This document shows positions 8,377 through 16,343 of a stretch of DNA of 38,466 nucleotides, piece after piece. Source of the stretch: Mariniblastus sp. (lineage in GTDB: Bacteria > Planctomycetota > Planctomycetia > Pirellulales > Pirellulaceae); the NCBI GenBank assembly GCA_023300235.1, contig JALZWN010000069.1, positions 1 through 38,466 of the forward strand. Direction: 5' to 3'. The number at the start of each line of letters is the position of its first letter. The first letter of the stretch is position 1. The notes beneath the pieces were generated by a model. It was not told the DNA's origin. It did no database searches and was given only the letters and a program-made list of their open reading frames with translations. The position numbers and the translations under genes were made by a program.

Positions 8377-9411
8377 CTACCAGCGGAACAAGCACGAACC
8401 CCATGTCAGCCCCGCTCCGAACCCCAGCATCATCACAACTTTGCCGGGCTCGATTCGCCCATCGTCGATCGCGTCAGACAAAGCGATCGGAACGCTTGCC
8501 GCAGACGTGTTACCAAATCGATCCAGATTAATCACAAACTTCTCTCGATCGATGCCCATTGAATCGATCGCTGCATCGATGATTCGCACGTTGGCTTGAT
8601 GCGGAACGATCAGATCGATGTCGTCCAGCTGTAGCCCAGATTGATCCAGCATCGTGTTGATAGCGGTTGGAATCAAACGGACCGCCCAACGAAAAACAGT
8701 TCGGCCGTCCATTTTCAAAAAATTCAATCGCTCCGACAAGACATCGTGACTAAGCGGCTGACGCGATCCACCACCGGGCACCAACAAGCAACTCGCCTGA
8801 TCACCGTCCGAACCCAGTTCGTAGGCCAACACACCCGGTTCATTGGCTGCGTCAGATTCACCGGCCGGCCCCAGCAAAACGGCTCCCGCTCCATCACCGA
8901 ACAACGGAAAAGTCTTCACGTCTTGGGGGTCGCAAACGGTTGTCATCGCGTCGGCACCGATCACTAGTGCTCGTTTGCTACAACCGGTTTTGACAAACTG
9001 GCTGGCGGTGATCAACGAATAGACAAACCCGCTACACGCGGCGTTCAAATCAATCGCCGCGGCGTTGCAGCCGAGCGCACTCTGAACTAAGTTCGCAACC
9101 GACGGCGTGAAGTGATCGGGGGTCATCGTCCCAACAACGATCAGATCAATTTCTTCCGGCGCAACATTCGCCGCATCAAGGCACGCCCGTGCCGCCTCGA
9201 TTGCCAAATCGCTGGTTGCTTGTTCAGGGCCGATGTGAAAGCGTTGTTGAATCCCGGTTCGTTTTACGATCCATTCCGGATCACAGCCAAGATCCGCCAG
9301 CGATTCATTGGGCACGCTTTTTTCGCCTACCGCATACTTGCATGCGAGGATCGAGATTCCGCTAATTGTCGTGGTTGTCAATGAACTGTCCGTAGTTTGC
9401 CGAAGCGACAA
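8377..9411 (-). CDS. fabH: 3-oxoacyl-ACP synthase III (KASIII, FabH family)
   Basis: A 344-residue condensing enzyme that joins acetyl-CoA (or another starter) to malonyl-ACP in the first step of fatty acid synthesis. The triad is Cys126 (DLNAACSGFVYS), His271 (IVPHQANVRI) and Asn301 (RFGNTSAASVP), with GDGAGAVLL and the C-terminal GFGAGLTWGSCLFRW. It is about 25 residues longer than E. coli FabH, mainly at the N-terminus. The start appears to be TTG at 9411 because a TGA lies immediately upstream in frame; an in-frame TTG at 9381 is an alternative. No strong Shine-Dalgarno is seen. The usual rpmF-plsX neighbours are absent, so this may be a pathway-specific paralogue serving a specialised lipid, perhaps with the nearby OleA-like enzyme. 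Confidence 0.9.
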   Translation of the reverse strand: MSLRQTTDSSLTTTTISGISILACKYAVGEKSVPNESLADLGCDPEWIVKRTGIQQRFHIGPEQATSDLAIEAARACLDAANVAPEEIDLIVVGTMTPDHFTPSVANLVQSALGCNAAAIDLNAACSGFVYSLITASQFVKTGCSKRALVIGADAMTTVCDPQDVKTFPLFGDGAGAVLLGPAGESDAANEPGVLAYELGSDGDQASCLLVPGGGSRQPLSHDVLSERLNFLKMDGRTVFRWAVRLIPTAINTMLDQSGLQLDDIDLIVPHQANVRIIDAAIDSMGIDREKFVINLDRFGNTSAASVPIALSDAIDDGRIEPGKVVMMLGFGAGLTWGSCLFRW

Positions 9412-9911
9412 TCATTATCGTCGCGCCGCCGCAGGGAGTTTTTTTCAAAAGTCAAGTTCGTGAATCACTCGTAACGCAAGCCAACTCTTGCCGTCTTCGC
9501 GTTTAGATATCTCAAACCAACCTAAATCATACGGATGCTTTCCAAAAACTACCAGTCAGGGTCGCTGCCGACGACGACACTTTTCGCGATTCACGGATTT
9601 TATTGCCTCCGGAGCAGTAAGTCGGCGAGAATCCACTAGGATCCCCCCCATTTCCGTTTAACACCACCACGCCGGGCAATAAAGATCGCGCTTAGTTTAA
9701 ATTACGCAAACAACCGTCGCTCTGATCCAGAACCTCTGATACGCCTGACAACTCGCTGGAGCACCGCAATCGCCCACGATTAAGCGTAATCATGGATTTG
9801 GTTTTCGTTCATTTTCAGATGTCACCGAAATTCAAATCATCCAATAGAAAACGACTTCGAATCGCGACTAAATTCTTCAATAACCGAAAACTACCCCCTT
9901 CGAGTCCGCCG
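9412..9911. other. Intergenic region with mini-ORF overlapping the FabH start
   Basis: About 500 bases. On the minus strand a short ATG frame (9415 down to 9362, 17 codons ending in TAG) overlaps the TTG start of the FabH-like gene in another frame. The rest holds nothing I can recognise. Confidence 0.4.
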
Positions 9912-10463
9912 TTAGTGAATCAATGCCGATCGCATGTGCTCCCATTTTCGCTTAGCAAACAGCCCGCCAGAAATCATGGTCACCATCACCGCCAGATGCA
10001 GCAGCAGCGAAAACAGCGCAGCTTCAAACTTAGCGGGAACATTCGACGAAAGATCATCAAAATGAAACAGTCCGGTGAGAGCGTCCGAAGTGTGCAGGTA
10101 GGCCAACAACGACAACTGAAACCAAGCGATCGCTTTAGCTACCGTCAACGCATGTCGAAATCTTAACCAATACAACCCAAGCAGCGTAGCGACCACCGCT
10201 ACATTGCCAAGCACCTTGCCGCCGATGAACCAGCTTAAATGCGACATGTCTTGGCGAATAAGATAAAGACAGATTGGATTTTTCTCCGACGCCAAAATTC
10301 CTTCGCGGTATATCGATACTAAATACGTGTCGTAAATTGACACAGACACAATGAACAAGATACAAAACGAAAATACTTTACCCGAAAAACCTTCGCCGAC
10401 CGTTGAATGAAAAAATTGGTTTGACTCACACGTATGATTTTGAGCCTTCAGTGAGATTGACAT
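9912..10463 (-). CDS. Hypothetical multi-pass membrane protein
   Basis: A 183-residue protein with about four hydrophobic segments: 28-48 (KVFSFCILFIVSVSIYDTYLV), 76-98 (SWFIGGKVLGNVAVVATLLGLYW), 108-124 and 146-168 (AALFSLLLHLAVMVTMISGGLF). A short conserved-looking stretch EKNPICLYL follows the first helix, as in several small planctomycete membrane proteins of unknown role. The start at 10463 is well supported by AAGGAG nine bases upstream. It stands alone on the minus strand; I do not recognise a function. Confidence 0.7.
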   Translation of the reverse strand: MSISLKAQNHTCESNQFFHSTVGEGFSGKVFSFCILFIVSVSIYDTYLVSIYREGILASEKNPICLYLIRQDMSHLSWFIGGKVLGNVAVVATLLGLYWLRFRHALTVAKAIAWFQLSLLAYLHTSDALTGLFHFDDLSSNVPAKFEAALFSLLLHLAVMVTMISGGLFAKRKWEHMRSALIH

Positions 10464-11263
10464 AACTCATCGCTCCTTCAAATTGGTCACAAAAAACGTG
10501 ACGATCTGACCAAAAAGATCAACGAGTTGAATGTCGCCAAGACACAACCTCGTTCATCCTCTGGATGCATAATCCCAAAGACCACTTGGCCTTCTTTAAC
10601 GTCACCGAATGAACGCACTTATCGTGCCAATTTCTGCTGGTCGAAAACCGAAATCAACCTCCGACCGATTGCCGCGCCTTGCAAACACTTAAGGGAATCG
10701 AAGATCGAATTACCGGTTCGGAAATCAATCTCCTGCGTCAAAATTGTTTCGACGACAGCAAGCCTTCGCGGCCTCCCTTGCTTGAATTCTGCGCAAACGT
10801 CGCCAGCTAAGAATGCACATTGCCGTGCAGCTAAACCATTCAACGCTAAAGGACGGGGGTAATGCGCCCCCCGAAGCCCGAGAAAACGAGTAGATCTTGC
10901 CAAACCAAAAGCAATACGCGTCCAACCAGAACGAACTTTTCCGAGGTGTCAGAGAAAAAGACAACACCAATCGGCGCCGAGAAACAAGGATTTCCGCATG
11001 CACGTCGGTGTTCATCGGTATTTAAAAACTTACCCACATCAACAAATGTGTATTTAGAAAACCACGCTGGCAGAATCATCTCATCACTCCACCAACGAAC
11101 TCCGCCTAAGGCGCACGATTGCCCCAAAAATCCATCGACAATGGAGAACATCAAATAGCCTGACGATGACACAAGGTATAGAATGCAGAAGCATAAGGCC
11201 AAATCCGCCGAATGAGTTTTCACTTCACCCGAATTTTACCTCGCAAAACCGAACGCCCAACCC
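10464..11263. other. 800-bp gap, possible decayed or unrecognised small membrane gene
   Basis: No gene is called. On the minus strand a GTG-initiated frame (11223 to 10846, 125 codons) begins with a hydrophobic stretch (LALCFCILYLVSSSGYLMFSIV) and has a second one near its end. It has no clear ribosome binding site and no recognised family, and it overlaps other open frames of equal length, so it may be a remnant. The promoter for the plus-strand gene at 11264 should lie near 11200-11260. Confidence 0.35.
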
Positions 11264-12349
11264 ATGAACAATCACTTCAACCGGTCTGCCAAGTACTTCA
11301 TCGCTTGGTTCCTTTGTTTGATCATCTTATTACCGACGGCGGTCAGTTTTGGACAAAGCGAAGCAACCAACGAACCCATCCAAGAATCCTCGTTCGGAAA
11401 ATCTCTCGTCGCTGGAAAATTCATTTTGCCGGCGAAAGAGGGTTGGTGGAATTGGGGCATGGCACCGATCTACGGTCCAGACGGACGACTGCACATCTTC
11501 AATTCGTCGATCCCCTACAAAGGTGACAAGGGGATGGGGTACTGGCAATCCAAGAGCATCATTAATCACTACGTAGGTGATTCTGTCGAAGGGCCGTTCA
11601 AACTTCTGGGCACCGCGTTTTCCAGCGACCAACGGACCTATCACAATCCGCAAATTTCTAAAGTCGGCGACATGTACGTGCTGGTCTTTTTGTGGAAGTC
11701 CGTCGACAAGGGGAGCCTGCAATCGATTGGCATGGCAACCGCACAATCACTTGACGGACCTTGGACCGAAAATCCAAACAACCCAATCATCCGTCCCACC
11801 GACGGCACACCCAACGCCGATCACGCATCGAACCCAACCTTCCTGGTCGATCGAGAAGGCAAGTTCAGGATCTACTACAAATCGATGTCAGAGAAATCCA
11901 AGCTCAGAGAAATCTCAGTCGCGATCGCTGACAAACTGGAAGGCCCCTACGTCGACAGCCCCAAGAACCCATTGATCAGCTACAAAAACATCCAACGCGA
12001 CATCGAAGACCCTTACGCTTTTTTCTATCAAGACGCCTATTATATGATCGTCGAAGACCGGATGGACATCGCGAGTACCCTTAGCGAAAATCCATCCGAA
12101 AACCCAAAGAGAGGTGGCACCCGGCCAGGGCTAATTTACAAATCCAAAGACGGTTTTAATTGGAATCGCCCGGAACTAAGCTACAATACGGACGCACATT
12201 ACTTTGGCAACGAACTTTCTCGCTCGGAGCGCCCACATATCCTTTGGAAAGATGGAAAACCCGAGTATCTGTTTTTAGCCAACCACGGAAGCCACGAAGC
12301 CGGTTTCTATTTGAAAATCAAAGACTGGAACCCGAACGAAAAAAAATAG
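11264..12349 (+). CDS. Secreted five-bladed beta-propeller glycosidase-like protein (GH43-like)
   Basis: A 361-residue exported protein. The signal peptide is YFIAWFLCLIILLPTAVSFGQ (about 11-31). The rest follows the repeating blade pattern of clan GH-F and related propellers: WGMAPIYGPDGRLHIFNS, HNPQISKVGDMYVLVFLWKS, HASNPTFLVDREGKFRIYYKS, then IEDPYAFFYQDAYYMIVED. Each blade pairs 'xxxP' and an aromatic strand, and acidic residues at blade starts would form the active site. GH43, GH117 and related families cannot be separated by eye. It sits upstream of a second propeller protein and of decayed fucosidase genes, consistent with a polysaccharide-degradation locus. Confidence 0.75.
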   Translation: MNNHFNRSAKYFIAWFLCLIILLPTAVSFGQSEATNEPIQESSFGKSLVAGKFILPAKEGWWNWGMAPIYGPDGRLHIFNSSIPYKGDKGMGYWQSKSIINHYVGDSVEGPFKLLGTAFSSDQRTYHNPQISKVGDMYVLVFLWKSVDKGSLQSIGMATAQSLDGPWTENPNNPIIRPTDGTPNADHASNPTFLVDREGKFRIYYKSMSEKSKLREISVAIADKLEGPYVDSPKNPLISYKNIQRDIEDPYAFFYQDAYYMIVEDRMDIASTLSENPSENPKRGGTRPGLIYKSKDGFNWNRPELSYNTDAHYFGNELSRSERPHILWKDGKPEYLFLANHGSHEAGFYLKIKDWNPNEKK

Positions 12350-12525
12350 CGAGAGCGTCAGGGAATGCGATCTGGCATCTGTTTAGGAGCCTCTTTGGGG
12401 AGGGCTTCTTATAAGCTAGTCGATGGCGACCGTGTTTCCGTCCTGTTTGACGCACGTGACAGCCTGGAAGCACCGTCACCATGTACAAGACTCTTGAAAA
12501 CTTTTTATATAAGTAGAGTACTCCC

Positions 12526-14040
12526 ATGCTTAAGTTCTTCACCGTGATGTCGATGTGGTGTTTCATTTTCGCCGCAAGCATCTCATTCTTGGCCAACACA
12601 AACTTTGCATTGGCGCGCCAACTTGAATTCGAGCTGGTCAACAACGGCCGAGTGATCGCAAACACCGATAATAGCAACAGCGATGACACCGCGTTCCCTT
12701 CAGTAATCCGTCTGCCGAATTGGCTGGCCGCTGCCGACCGAGCTGACCCGACAGCCAACTACTATATGTACTACGGCAACCACACCGGCAATCACATTAA
12801 ACTCAAATGGGCCGCAACAATCGACGGAACGTGGACGGACTACGACATTAACGCTGGCACCGTCGATGGTGTATTTGACGTGGGCGGCAATGACCCATCG
12901 CGAGACGACTACGACCACGTATCGGCTCCAGATGTCGTCGTTGACAATGCTAACCAGCAGTTCGTGATGTACTTTCATGGCGAGCGTGACGCCAGTTCAC
13001 CTGCGCCGCGAGTGCACGAACGTTTCGTCGCAACCAGTGGTACCGGATTAAACTTCAACGATCCACTTACTGGCAACGGCAACCCCGGCCATGGGCCAAT
13101 CGAAGTTACAGCACTCACCGACAATGGCCGAACTCGCGACGTCTGGATCGGCGACGACTACATGCGAGTCTTCCAAAAGAACGGTCGCTTTTACGGCGTT
13201 GGCCGACGCGGCATCATCAACGCTGCTCCAGCCACCGGCAACCTGTGGGCTCAGCCAACCGGCCCCAACCCCGATGCCCCCTTTAACGAAGCGTGGGAGC
13301 GAGAAGACACGCCAGAATCTGATTGGGCGTCGTACACTTCGGGTCCGACCGGATCTCAAGACGACTACCATTCGCCTGGAGCATCATTCTTGGCGTCGCA
13401 AGAGTTTGCGGACCATCCCAACAATCCAGAGGGCCGCAGGATTTTCTCGAATGCCAGCGACGAGCGTTTGAATCACGTCGAAGTCAACTTGCTGTCCGAT
13501 GACAAAGTAGAAGTTTATTTCTATATCAGAGAAGCAAGCCGCAATGACCCTGATGACTACAACGCCATTTATCGCATCGTTTACGACATCAGCGATCCCG
13601 ATTTTCATAACTGGACCGTCGCTCGTGATGACGCAGGCCAAGCGTTCTTCGATGTCGTGCTGACTCCCGAAGCCGTTATGTCGGAAGTGATTGCCGTGAA
13701 CGGGCAGGACTTTAATCCTGAACTATTCGCCGACCCGATTTCGCTTGGTGATCAAGAAATCTTCATCGATGAAGATGGGGCCAAGTACTTGTTCTTTTCT
13801 TATGTCTCGGCCCAATTTGGCGGCACTCCGGGTGAAGGACAAATCACCGCGGTACGATTGGTCGAGCCATTTTTGCTAGGTGATGTCAGCTTGGATGGCT
13901 CCGTCGATTTCTTGGACGTCAGTCCGTTTATTTCGTCTCTGTCATCAGGCGACTTTCAAAACGAAGCAGATATCGACCGTAACGGCGTGGTCGACTTTTT
14001 GGACATCAGCCCGTTTATTGGCTTGTTAAGCGGCAGTTAA
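12526..14040 (+). CDS. Secreted propeller-like protein with dockerin-like C-terminus
   Basis: A 504-residue exported protein with a signal peptide (about 1-30, ending NTNFALARQ). The body contains strands such as NYYMYYGNHTGNHIKLKWA, SAPDVVVDNANQQFVMYFHG, RVFQKNGRFYGVGRRG and EDGAKYLFFSYVSAQFGG. These are blade-like and typical of glycosidase-type five-bladed propellers, so a carbohydrate-active or carbohydrate-binding role is likely but the family is not identified. The last 60 residues carry two EF-hand-like units, DVSLDGSVDFLDVSPFI and DIDRNGVVDFLDISPFI, nearly identical to the tail of the protein at 1372-2364. The gene follows the GH43-like gene by 176 bases and could share its transcript. 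Confidence 0.8.
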   Translation: MLKFFTVMSMWCFIFAASISFLANTNFALARQLEFELVNNGRVIANTDNSNSDDTAFPSVIRLPNWLAAADRADPTANYYMYYGNHTGNHIKLKWAATIDGTWTDYDINAGTVDGVFDVGGNDPSRDDYDHVSAPDVVVDNANQQFVMYFHGERDASSPAPRVHERFVATSGTGLNFNDPLTGNGNPGHGPIEVTALTDNGRTRDVWIGDDYMRVFQKNGRFYGVGRRGIINAAPATGNLWAQPTGPNPDAPFNEAWEREDTPESDWASYTSGPTGSQDDYHSPGASFLASQEFADHPNNPEGRRIFSNASDERLNHVEVNLLSDDKVEVYFYIREASRNDPDDYNAIYRIVYDISDPDFHNWTVARDDAGQAFFDVVLTPEAVMSEVIAVNGQDFNPELFADPISLGDQEIFIDEDGAKYLFFSYVSAQFGGTPGEGQITAVRLVEPFLLGDVSLDGSVDFLDVSPFISSLSSGDFQNEADIDRNGVVDFLDISPFIGLLSGS

Positions 14041-14114
14041 CGCGGAAGTTAACGCGGGCCGAGTTCTTACCATGTAACGAGCGGATTTGGCAACCGTAAC
14101 ATCACAGCCCAACA

Positions 14115-14204
14115 CACCACAAAACCGTGACTACCGCCAAAGCGGCTAAGAACGATCGCTGGAATCCGAGTTGATTCGTCAACAAACCCCCGCACTAGCA
14201 TTGC
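14115..14204. repeat. Diverged intergenic repeat, copy E1
   Basis: Aligns at roughly 70% by eye with 23944-24032: both start CACCACAAAACCG, share ATCCGAGTT, GTCAAC and CACTAG.ATTGC. A second related block is 14556-14600 against 24098-24145 (both AAC.TA.TA.ATCAA ... GTCGGGC). Both copies lie 3' of carbohydrate-related genes. No protein is supported; the minus-strand frames share IVLSRF and GFVV words but look degenerate. Confidence 0.5.
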
Positions 14205-14748
14205 AGCCAGCCTGCACGCATGATCGAGCGGAAACACTATCACCCCATTTTTTTGGTCCATCCGGGTTGATTGTGGGTGGCTTAAGAAGCAGACAATTGG
14301 TTCCCAGGTAACCTTATCGAAAAAGGGTGCCATGTTTACGCGATCAGAAAAGGACTAATTCGAGAAAGCCCCCCTTGAGAAACATGCTCACGGGATTTTC
14401 TCAAAACCACATCCGACGCGTAAGCATGCCAACACTCAAGAGACACCCTTGCCCTCAAAGCCGTGAAGCATCGCACCCGGCCCATGATAAAACGCTTGAA
14501 ATACCTACCCGAGCCACAATAACCCCAGAAGAACCTTAAAAACAGCCTTCGCCAGAACGTACTAAATCAACACGCCTAACCGGTCGGGCAACTTAATTGC
14601 TCCACTATCAAGCCCCCAAACTAGATTTAAAAACGAAACCGCCGAAGCCGAAATATAACTTACGTCCGCACTCCAAGCTCTGTTTGCACCGCTCGCATTT
14701 CTGGCGACCTTAGTCATCGCGGACGAACGCTGCAGGTTGCCCCCCGTC

Positions 14749-14945
14749 CGAGATATCTAACCGTTGACGACGAACGAGTTGCACGAAGCCGCTTTAGTGA
14801 CGATGCAGCATCGTGGCGACGTACCGACCGCCAGGATCAACGGTTGGAACACTTATTTTGGGCGCATCTGCACAACGGCGATCAAGCATACAAAATCTAC
14901 CAATTTTTGAGCGCAAAAGGAGCTTACCCAAGCGTGCTTGACTTC
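14749..14945 (+). pseudogene. Remnant of GH95 alpha-L-fucosidase
   Basis: Two overlapping frames together read like the conserved C-terminal part of the GH95 (alpha/alpha)6 domain. Frame one (from 14761) gives PLTTNELHEAA followed by LVTMQHRGD, matching the GH95 pattern PxTTPELxxAAxxTLxHRGDxGTGW; it is preceded by ATC TAA, where the family has Ile-Ser, so the TAA looks like a nonsense change. Frame two (from 14844) gives FWAHLHNGDQAYK and then GAYPSVLDFHHRF, matching WARLxDGDxAYK and TYPNLxDxHPPF. At least one nonsense change and one frameshift are needed, so the gene is dead. The rest of the gene is not visible. The family patterns are from memory. Confidence 0.6.
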
Positions 14946-14950
14946 CACCA

Positions 14951-15122
14951 CCGTTTTCGCAACAAGACATTCGATTTACCACCAAAGACGGGATGCTGTA
15001 CGCTTTCGTTACCTTCCGCCGAAGCGCAAAAAAAGCTTTGGTATCAGCGGACGTTGAGGAGGATAAAACATCGCCTGATACCAAAGCCATGGGCTTCATA
15101 CCGATATGCTCTGAAGTTGAAA
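14951..15122 (+). pseudogene. Remnant of GH29 alpha-L-fucosidase C-terminus
   Basis: A third frame starting just after a TGA reads FSQQDIRFTTKDG then MLYAFV. DIRFTTK-x-G-x-LYA is the hallmark near the end of GH29 alpha-L-fucosidase catalytic domains. No GH29 sequence precedes it, so it is a truncated fragment fused to the GH95 remnant. The frame then runs without recognised similarity into the 3' end of the opposite-strand selenoprotein gene. Confidence 0.6.
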
Positions 15123-15123
15123 A

Positions 15124-16197
15124 CTATTTGTTCGTAGCAATTTGTTTTCGCAAACGCATGTCGTATTCGATCAACTTAGAATCGTCGTCAGGAAAAACAA
15201 ACCCGTCAAGCGATCTCCCGTTGGACTTCGTTGACTCCGCCATAATCTGTCCCAACAGAGTCCTCTGTCGTGGGCTGATATAATCCAAAACCCGGTCTCG
15301 ATTGGCACTACGAATGAAACTGTTGACCTTAGTGGATTGAAACTTCGTCAACGGCAAACTTTTTACCCCCGCAGTCGTTCGCAGCTGATACTTTTGATCT
15401 GACAGCTTGGCTTTTCGTGAACCGCCAGGAAACTCAACCGCTCGACCTCCCACCAGGGACTCTGCGGTTTTTTGTTGCGAATCCGAATGCGTAAACACCT
15501 TCGTCGCACACTTAAACGTCTGAGCGGTTTTGACGATCTTTGAATATTGAACGATCGACGGGTCGTAAGTCAGCTGCACCACTTCCAATCCACCCGCCCA
15601 ACCCGCGGTAGTACTCATCACACCATCAATCGCGCCCAGTCGCGCTTCTCCGGTCCAATAGCAGTGCATCGCAAAAGTCGCTTTCTCCAGCCTTTTGTCA
15701 TCGATCGCCAATCCGCTCAGATACGACGGCACCTCGCGTTTGGCGGCTTTCAATGCAGCAGCCATTCGAGCGGCCATCGGGCCGATTTTCCACACGCCGG
15801 ATTTTCTTCCGATTAAATCGTTACCGTTGGCGTCCAAAAGACGCACGATCGGATTGTTCCAAGACGGTTCGTTGAACTGCTTCAGCAACGCTGCGTCACT
15901 GGATTTGTTGTTGTAGACCAAAACCGGAACAAACAGATCTTCGATTGCTTCGACCATCAACGGGTGAGATAGGACAGACCGTCCATAAGTTTGGCAAGTA
16001 CTTCAGCCAGGGACCTCTTGAAACTGAACGAACAGCGGTTTGCCGGTCTTCATCGCAAGCGCTTTGGCAGCTTCCAGATCTCGGTTCCACGTAACTTGCC
16101 CGACCTCAACTTGCCCCTGACCAAGCACTGGTTCACTTTGAAGAATGATGGCCCCCAGCATGGCAGCTGCTACGGCCAACCCGATCATTAATTTCAT
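15124..16197 (-). CDS. Selenoprotein: exported thioredoxin-like (USTC) fused to MsrA-like domain
   Basis: A 357-residue protein if the in-frame TGA at 16003-16005 is read as selenocysteine 65. The ATG at 16197, with AGGA upstream, opens a signal peptide (LAVAAAMLGAIILQ...VLGQ). Residues 36-63 (VTWNRDLEAAKALAMKTGKPLFVQFQ) are a thioredoxin-like beta-alpha-beta, and the TGA falls in EVPG-U-STC, a U-x-x-C redox motif at the place of CxxC. The same frame continues YGRSVLSHP and IEDLFVPVLVYN, as expected for the family. From about 175 a MsrA-like segment follows: HCYWTGEARLGAIDGV (Cys179 at the catalytic CFW position), AGWAGG, then EVVQLTYDP and KVFTHSDSQQ. The PTY...TGHAE loop of MsrA is shortened. 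The role is probably periplasmic thiol or methionine-sulfoxide repair, with the Sec domain perhaps recycling the MsrA Cys (inference). The true stop is TAG at 15124-15126. Confidence 0.8.
15972..15984 (-). promoter_or_regulatory. Candidate bacterial SECIS hairpin for the thioredoxin/MsrA selenoprotein
   Basis: In the mRNA, bases 22-34 counted from the U of UGA read GGAC-GGUCU-GUCC, a 4-bp stem closing a GGUCU loop. GGUCU is also the loop sequence of the E. coli fdhF SECIS recognised by SelB (established knowledge). The loop starts at base 26, within the distance accepted for bacterial SECIS elements. The stem is short and no further pairing below it is obvious. Confidence 0.6.
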
Positions 16198-16343
16198 CGT
16201 CGCGTCCTATTTGAATTTAACCCTAGCGATCACAGTTGTCGTTTGAGACGCACCGCGGCCGCCGCGATTACCTACAAAGTGAGCGATTTACGTTTGAAAC
16301 CTTGCTTTTGCCGGTTCTGACGTTAGTTTCCCGGAGTTTCAGC

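Noticed and set aside
10619-10903. Several overlapping open frames of 75-125 codons in the 10.5-11.2 kb gap
   Set aside because: They overlap one another on both strands, lack ribosome sites and match no family I recognise.
15124-16197. Reading the 16003 TGA as a pseudogene or sequencing error
   Set aside because: There is no frameshift, the TGA sits exactly at the redox Cys position, conserved sequence continues in frame, and a second gene in the window shows the same arrangement with a matching hairpin.
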